From contig NC_068978.1 in NCBI RefSeq assembly GCF_016808095.1, positions 19,708,806-19,772,805 on the forward strand: a stretch of 64,000 nucleotides of DNA, given 5' to 3'. Numbering within the stretch: the first letter of the stretch is position 1; the number at the start of each line of letters is the position of its first letter. The notes beneath the pieces were generated by a model, which did no database searches, had not been told where the DNA came from, and saw only the letters and a program-made list of their open reading frames with translations. Origin of the DNA: Vigna angularis. Lineage: Eukaryota; Streptophyta; Magnoliopsida; Fabales; Fabaceae. A program made the translations under genes and the position numbers. This document shows, piece after piece, positions 59,179-64,000 of this stretch.

Positions 59179-60833
59179 TCAAGGATCCGCCAACTTCATC
59201 ACTGTGGATAATTGCTCTACTTCTCCACCTAAATAATGCTTGAGACGTTGACCGTTCACCACCCAGCTTCTTTGTTGATCACTAGCAGCTGGATCAACTA
59301 ATTCAATTGCTCCATGTGGACACACATTCTTCACTATGAATGGTCCGGACCATTTTGACTTCAACTTTCCAGGAAACAGCTTCAATCTTGAATTGAACAA
59401 TAGCACCTGCTGTCCTGGATTGAAAATTTTCTTTATCAACTTCCTGTCATGATAGAATTTTACCTTTTCTTTGTAGTTTCTGGATGAATCATATGCATGC
59501 AACCGCATCTCTTCAAGTTCCAACATTTGCCTTCTACGCTTATTTTGAGTTTTAGAAGGATAAAAATTCAGAAATTTAAGCGCCCATAAGGCTTTATGCT
59601 CCATCTCCACTAGTAAATGACATTCTTTCCCATAGACAAGCTGATAAGGTGATAAACCCATAGATGTCTTCATTGCAGTCCTGTATGCCCAGAGAGCATC
59701 ATCAAGTTTATGTGATCAGTCCTTTCTTGACGTAGCAACTGTTTTCTCCAATATTCGCTTGATTTCTCTGTTAGATACTTCACCTTGCCCATTAGTCTGT
59801 GGATGATAAGGTGCAGCTACCTTATGTCTCACACCATAATGTTTGAGTACCTTAGATAGCTGATAATTGCAAAAATGAGATCCTTCATCACTAATAAGTA
59901 CTCTAGGAGTTCCAAAGCATGTAAAGATTTGCTTCTTTAGAAATTTAATCACAGTGCTTGCATAATTTTTAGGACACACCAATGCTTCTACCCATTTACT
60001 CACATAATCTACTACCATAAAAATGTATTCAATTTTGAAAGATGGTGGAAATGGTCCTACAAAATCAATGCCCCAACAATCAAAGATTTCAACTTCTAGA
60101 ATGCCCTGTAATGGCATTTCATGACGTCTTGAAATATTTCCAGTTCTTTGACACCTGTCACAATTCCTGGCATGATTATGAGCATCTTTAAATAAAGTAG
60201 GCCAATAAAAACCTGATTGGAGAACTTTTGCTGTTGTTCTTTCTCCATTAAAATGTCCTCCATAAGGTGAATCATGGCAATGCCAGAGAATTTCTTCAGC
60301 TTCTTCATTTGTAACACATCGCCTCAAGAGATTATCTGCTCCTATTTTAAATAAATAAGGGTCATCCCAGATAAACTGCTTGGCATCATGCAAAAATTTC
60401 TTTCTTTGTTGCCAATTAAGATCTTTTGGAATTACCCCTACAGCTTTAAAATTTGCCATATCAGCAAACCACAGCCTCTTTTGAATATACATGAGTGTTT
60501 CATCCGAAAAAGATTCCCAGATTTCTGTTTCTTTGCTAGTAACCTCAGTATTAACTAGCCGGGATAAGTGATCAGCAATCAAATTTTCACTCCCCTTTTT
60601 ATCATGGATTTTTAGATCAAACTCTTGCAGTAGTAACACCCATCTAATCAGACGTGGTTTAGAATTTGGCTTTGTCAACAAATATTTTATAGCTGAATGA
60701 TCTGTGTAGATAATCACCTTAGACCCTATGAGATAAGATCTGAATTTCTCTAAAGCATAAACTATGGCTAGAAACTCCTTCTCAGTGGTAGCATAATTTA
60801 ACTAGGCATCATTCAACACCTTGTGTAAGACCC
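59179..60833 (-). pseudogene. Athila-type Ty3-gypsy pol fragment (RNase H C-terminus and integrase)
   Basis: Minus-strand reading: [19 protein letters not shown] and [12 protein letters not shown] (RNase H end), then the integrase zinc finger (H...H as [17 protein letters not shown], then C..C as NCDRCQRTG). The core domain follows: [10 protein letters not shown] with the first Asp, [12 protein letters not shown] with the second, and a Glu near [20 protein letters not shown]. The C-terminal part has [13 protein letters not shown] and [21 protein letters not shown], typical of the Athila lineage. Integrase inserts the cDNA of the element. Two nonsense changes are visible: TAG at 60804-60802 and TGA at 59718-59716 (usual Trp of KDW). 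The N-terminal part of pol is cut off at 60833 by the next element. Confidence 0.9.
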
Positions 60834-63126
60834 TAGAAAAACGAAGCACCATTAATTCCCTGTCTCATCCTCATTAATTGCCCTAAAAACCCTTCTGTGT
60901 GCATTAAAAACACACTTCTAGACTCACTGCCTTCCTGCCAGGTGTCGTGATGGAATGTTCCTAAATCAGTAGTGGAAGACAAGTGGCAGCAAGAGAACGG
61001 ACGTTGGTTTTAAACAAAAATGACTTTTTCTGAAGTCCGCATCACTCTTTGCATGCACTCTTCTTCTTCCTCAGATTCTAACTTTCCATATTCTTCACCT
61101 TCTCTCTAGAAATCTCTACCTTCTCTCTACTGAAACTTCTTCTTTCTCTTCTCCGTTCACGTTTCAGAAACCGTAGAACCATTCCTAGTGTCGTGAGCTT
61201 CGTTTTGAACCGATCACCTCAACGTTCTGATACTGGTAAGTCTCTCTTCTTGTCGAACGTTTTCTGTCTCATGCAAAGCCAGATCCTGGTTGCATGAAGG
61301 GTTAAGTTCTTAATATTTCTTGGTTTTTATGGTTAGATCGGGTTGGAAGAGTTAAGTGATCCTGTGAGAGTAGAGAACTGTTAGCGTACGAACCAAACAC
61401 CCTGAGTTAGGACGTTCACTTCTGATCCAGGTAAGGGAAGCTTATTAAATTTAATTCGTATGTTTGTCGTGTACCGTATGAACATTATGTGTGTCGCATG
61501 AAGTATGAACTATGTTATTTGATTGTTGGTATATGATCATAAGTATGAGTTGATATGAGTATTTGAAAATATGAAATATATATATGTATGCTGAGAAATG
61601 AGTGAATGTAAGTGAAACTTGAATATGAACTTCTCTATGATAACGTACGTTCGACATTAAACGGTTCTTGACCGTTTGGTGTTCTAGTAAAATTCTTTTT
61701 ATTGAAATACTTTCATTCGGGAAGATTTCTGGTCGAGGTTGAGCTGTGTCGGTCCTTTACTTAGAGCTCATAATGAGCAGTGTCGAACACCCTTGATAAT
61801 ACAGATCATCCATCTGTGTCGACTGACCATGTCGAGCACCCTTCTTAAGACAGGTCGACCATCTGTGTCGACCAACAGTGTCGAGTACCTTTGCTAATAC
61901 AGATCATCCATCTGTGTCGACCAACAATTTCGAGTACCATTGTTAATACAGGTCGACCATCTGTGTCGACCGACAGTGTCGAGTATCTTTGCTAATGCAG
62001 ATCATCCATCTGTGTCGAACACCCTTCGTGAGGTAGGTCGTCCATCTGGGTCGACCGTCCATGTCGAGTCACCTGGTAATATGGGTCGTCCATTTATCTT
62101 GAAGCCGGTATTACTTTATTTTGGAACGGGGCAAGTTCTTTGGTCTCGTTCCTCACATTCGTTCTTGTTAAAAAGAGGTCGTGATTTTTATGTACTTGGA
62201 CAGAAAGACAAAAATGAAAATAAAAGTGAAAGATTATAAATGATGAACATTATATGAGGTGAACTACGGTTGTGAATTTCGGACGAGCGTTCCAGGGAGG
62301 AACGACTCATGGTTGAATATGGAATTTTGTAAAGTATGATTGTGGGCATGCTAATGCTGGCTTGGTCCATCCTGATATTCCGTGATACTCATCTTCACGT
62401 AGAGGAGAGTAGTTCATGTGTGGGAATGGCAGGAGGTCCTTAGTCCATAAGTTAACATGGGCGACGTAAGAAACGGACTAACCTCGAGTGGCAGCTGTCG
62501 AGTGTAATACAATTACTACATCACTCGGGTGCAAGGACGCCTATAGCTACACAGATTCATACAGTCCGGACGGTCAGTCTAGTATCAGGAATTGATTTGA
62601 GTTAAGGGATTGATTTAATTATATGTTGTGAAATATTTGATATGTTTGATGTATTATGAAATGAATGATTTTCCTTGAATTAAATTCAATAAGCTTACCC
62701 TGTGTTCTTTTCCTTGCGTTGTCGATCGTCATTGTACGTCCGTCCTGTCTATGCAATGATCATCCGTGTGGATGTGAGCAGATGGTGAGGCGTTACTCGA
62801 GGAAACACTTGAAGAGGAGAATCTGGAGGAAGCAACCCTTGTAGATGTTGAAGTAAAGGCTGAACATTAGGCGTTCGGTTAGCTGCTTAGATTAGATGTT
62901 TCATTGTGCTGATTTTGGATCGACCTTTATATTATTTGGTCGATTGATATGTATCTGTACTTTGTAACCGAGGGTTGGGTACGACTATGTCGTGCGTGTT
63001 TTCTTATTTAACTTCTTGTAAGGCCGTTCAGCCTAAACCCGTGCTTTCGTTAATTTAAGACTGATTGGTTTATCATTAGTGTATTTAATTCTACTATATG
63101 GTGTTACTGTATTTTGGGATGTTACA
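60834..63126 (+). mobile_element. 5' LTR of the Tekay-like element
   Basis: Starts tgtaagaccctag and ends gggatgttaca, 2293 bp, immediately followed by ttag and the PBS. It contains the tandem block at 61740-62100. Confidence 0.85.
61740..62100 (+). repeat. About 60-bp tandem repeat in the LTR (catctgtgtcgacc)
   Basis: Five to six diverged copies of gtgtcgagtacctttgctaa plus tacagatcatccatctgtgt. tcgacc/ggtcga motifs are frequent. Confidence 0.8.
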
Positions 63127-63130
63127 TTAG

Positions 63131-63142
63131 TGGTATCAGAGC
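63131..63142 (+). promoter_or_regulatory. Primer-binding site of the Tekay-like element
   Basis: tggtatcagagc, complementary to the 3' end of initiator tRNA-Met, four bases after the LTR end. Confidence 0.9.
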
Positions 63143-63279
63143 AGTTTTGTTCTATTAAAAGGACACTGTAGGTTATGAGTGCACTTTGTTTTTGCTGTGT
63201 GCTTAATATGTGTTTAATGAGCTATTTCTCAAACTCGTTGAACATGACTAACGCTCTTCTTCTCGGTTCCAGAAGATAA

Positions 63280-64000
63280 ATGGCTCCTAGACTCCCTCCT
63301 CCACCGCAACCTACTGACCCTGAGGCGTCCAACAACGCTAGGTTGTTGGAAACGGTGATTGAGAGACTGCAACAACAAAATACCACTCTGATGGAACAGA
63401 ACGCTACACTGATGCAGCAAAACCAGGCCGCTATGCAGAGTTTGGAGGCCTCGCGTGCCAACTCTGAAACGACGCAGAGACAGCTGATGGAAATTTTAGC
63501 AGCAACTAGACACACTCCAGGGGCGTCTTTGTCCAACGCTGCCCCGCCTACTGCTGAATGTAGTTTGGAGAGCTTTCTTCAACATCATCCCTCCAAGTTT
63601 AGTGGAAAATGCCTTCCTGATGAGGCAGATCAGTGGCTGCGGGACATGGAGAAGATTTATAATGCAAAGAGGTGCCCTGACGACAATAGATTGGCGTTTA
63701 CTGAATACCTGTTGACTGGTGAGGCCAGCCACTGGTGGGCGAGTGTGAAGGCTATCCTGACAGACGCTCATGCTCACATCACTTGGGAACTTTTTAGGAA
63801 CAAATTTTATGAAGAGTATTTCCCAGATAGCGTTCGCTACGCCAAGGAAGTAGAGTTCCTTCAGTTGGTGCAAGGGGGAAAGTCTATATCGGAGTACACC
63901 AATGCTTTCAAGCAGTTGTTGAGGTTCAACACTATGGCCACTAGTGAAGAGTGGCAGTGTAGGAAGTTCGAGAATGGGCTAAGGAGCGACCTGAAGGTGT
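63280..64000 (+). CDS. Gag polyprotein of the Tekay-like element (5' part, runs off window)
   Basis: Open from ATG at 63280 to the window end, 240 codons without a stop. A proline-rich start (MAPRLPPPPQP) is followed by a Gln-rich coiled-coil stretch (about 20-75). The retrotransposon gag domain then has FSGKCLPDEADQWLRDMEKI, LTGEASHWW and WELFRNKFYEEYFPDSVR, with VEFLQLVQGGKSISEYTNAF near the end. This is the capsid part of Ty3-gypsy gag, which assembles the particle that packages element RNA. The zinc knuckle and pol would follow outside. ATG 63280 is the first start after the PBS that opens this frame. No disruption is visible. Confidence 0.92.
   Translation, partial: MAPRLPPPPQPTDPEASNNARLLETVIERLQQQNTTLMEQNATLMQQNQAAMQSLEASRANSETTQRQLMEILAATRHTPGASLSNAAPPTAECSLESFLQHHPSKFSGKCLPDEADQWLRDMEKIYNAKRCPDDNRLAFTEYLLTGEASHWWASVKAILTDAHAHITWELFRNKFYEEYFPDSVRYAKEVEFLQLVQGGKSISEYTNAFKQLLRFNTMATSEEWQCRKFENGLRSDLKV

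Larger units (their letters stand above)
60834..64000 (+). mobile_element. Tekay-like Ty3-gypsy (chromovirus) retrotransposon, 5' part
   Basis: LTR, primer-binding site and open gag in order. It is inserted into the Athila-type pol with left flank ccttg (60829-60833). The rest lies beyond the window. The intact gag suggests a younger insertion than its neighbours. Confidence 0.85.

Overview
The window looks like nuclear DNA from a dicot plant, most likely a legume of the Phaseolus/Vigna type. The evidence is split plant genes with GT-AG introns, an intron-bearing nuclear tRNA-Tyr, and many plant LTR retrotransposons (Tat/Ogre-like, Athila, a Tekay-like chromovirus, Copia), together with CACTA and hAT DNA transposons. 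The genus is my inference. Most of the 64 kb is transposable-element sequence, and host genes are few.

Layout. 1-12665: internal region and 3' LTR of a large non-autonomous Tat/Ogre-type Ty3-gypsy element. It has a primer-binding site at 10-27, a polypurine tract at 9560-9572 and an LTR at 9573-12665. No gag or pol is recognisable. Instead it holds several tandem-repeat blocks and, on the opposite strand, a compact split gene (2712-3267, leader exon to about 4105, TATA box at 4132-4139) that encodes a WUSCHEL-related homeodomain protein. 12671-15655: decayed repeats with a Copia-like LTR. 15656-25323: an old CACTA transposon pointing left, with a broken TNP2 transposase and long arrays carrying GACGTC-like motifs, interrupted by LTR insertions. 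25324-31050: AT-rich sequence with a short inverted-repeat element, a Copia-like piece, and diverged copies of the flanks of the next gene. 31353-32431: an intact germin-like protein gene (minus). 34102-34189: tRNA-Tyr. 36336-47198: an intact six-exon TBL xylan O-acetyltransferase-like gene (minus), whose last intron is 8.2 kb and filled with nested retroelements. 51918-53396: a hAT-type element with a perfect 8-bp target duplication that carries a decayed fragment of a USP-domain protein kinase gene. 54046-57890: a possible gypsy LTR interrupted by a 1.2-kb CACTA derivative (TSD atg). 57898-60833: a CACTA end and an Athila-type pol fragment (minus). 60834-64000: a young-looking Tekay-type gypsy element (plus) with a complete LTR, a primer-binding site and an open gag that runs off the window.

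The host genes (germin-like, TBL, tRNA-Tyr) are unrelated in function, apart from the two secreted/Golgi products both concerning the cell wall or apoplast. The most unusual content is host-type coding sequence carried by mobile elements: the homeodomain gene antisense in the Tat-like element, and the USP-kinase fragment in the hAT element. All exon joins were read by eye from splice signals and reading phase, with no alignment software.
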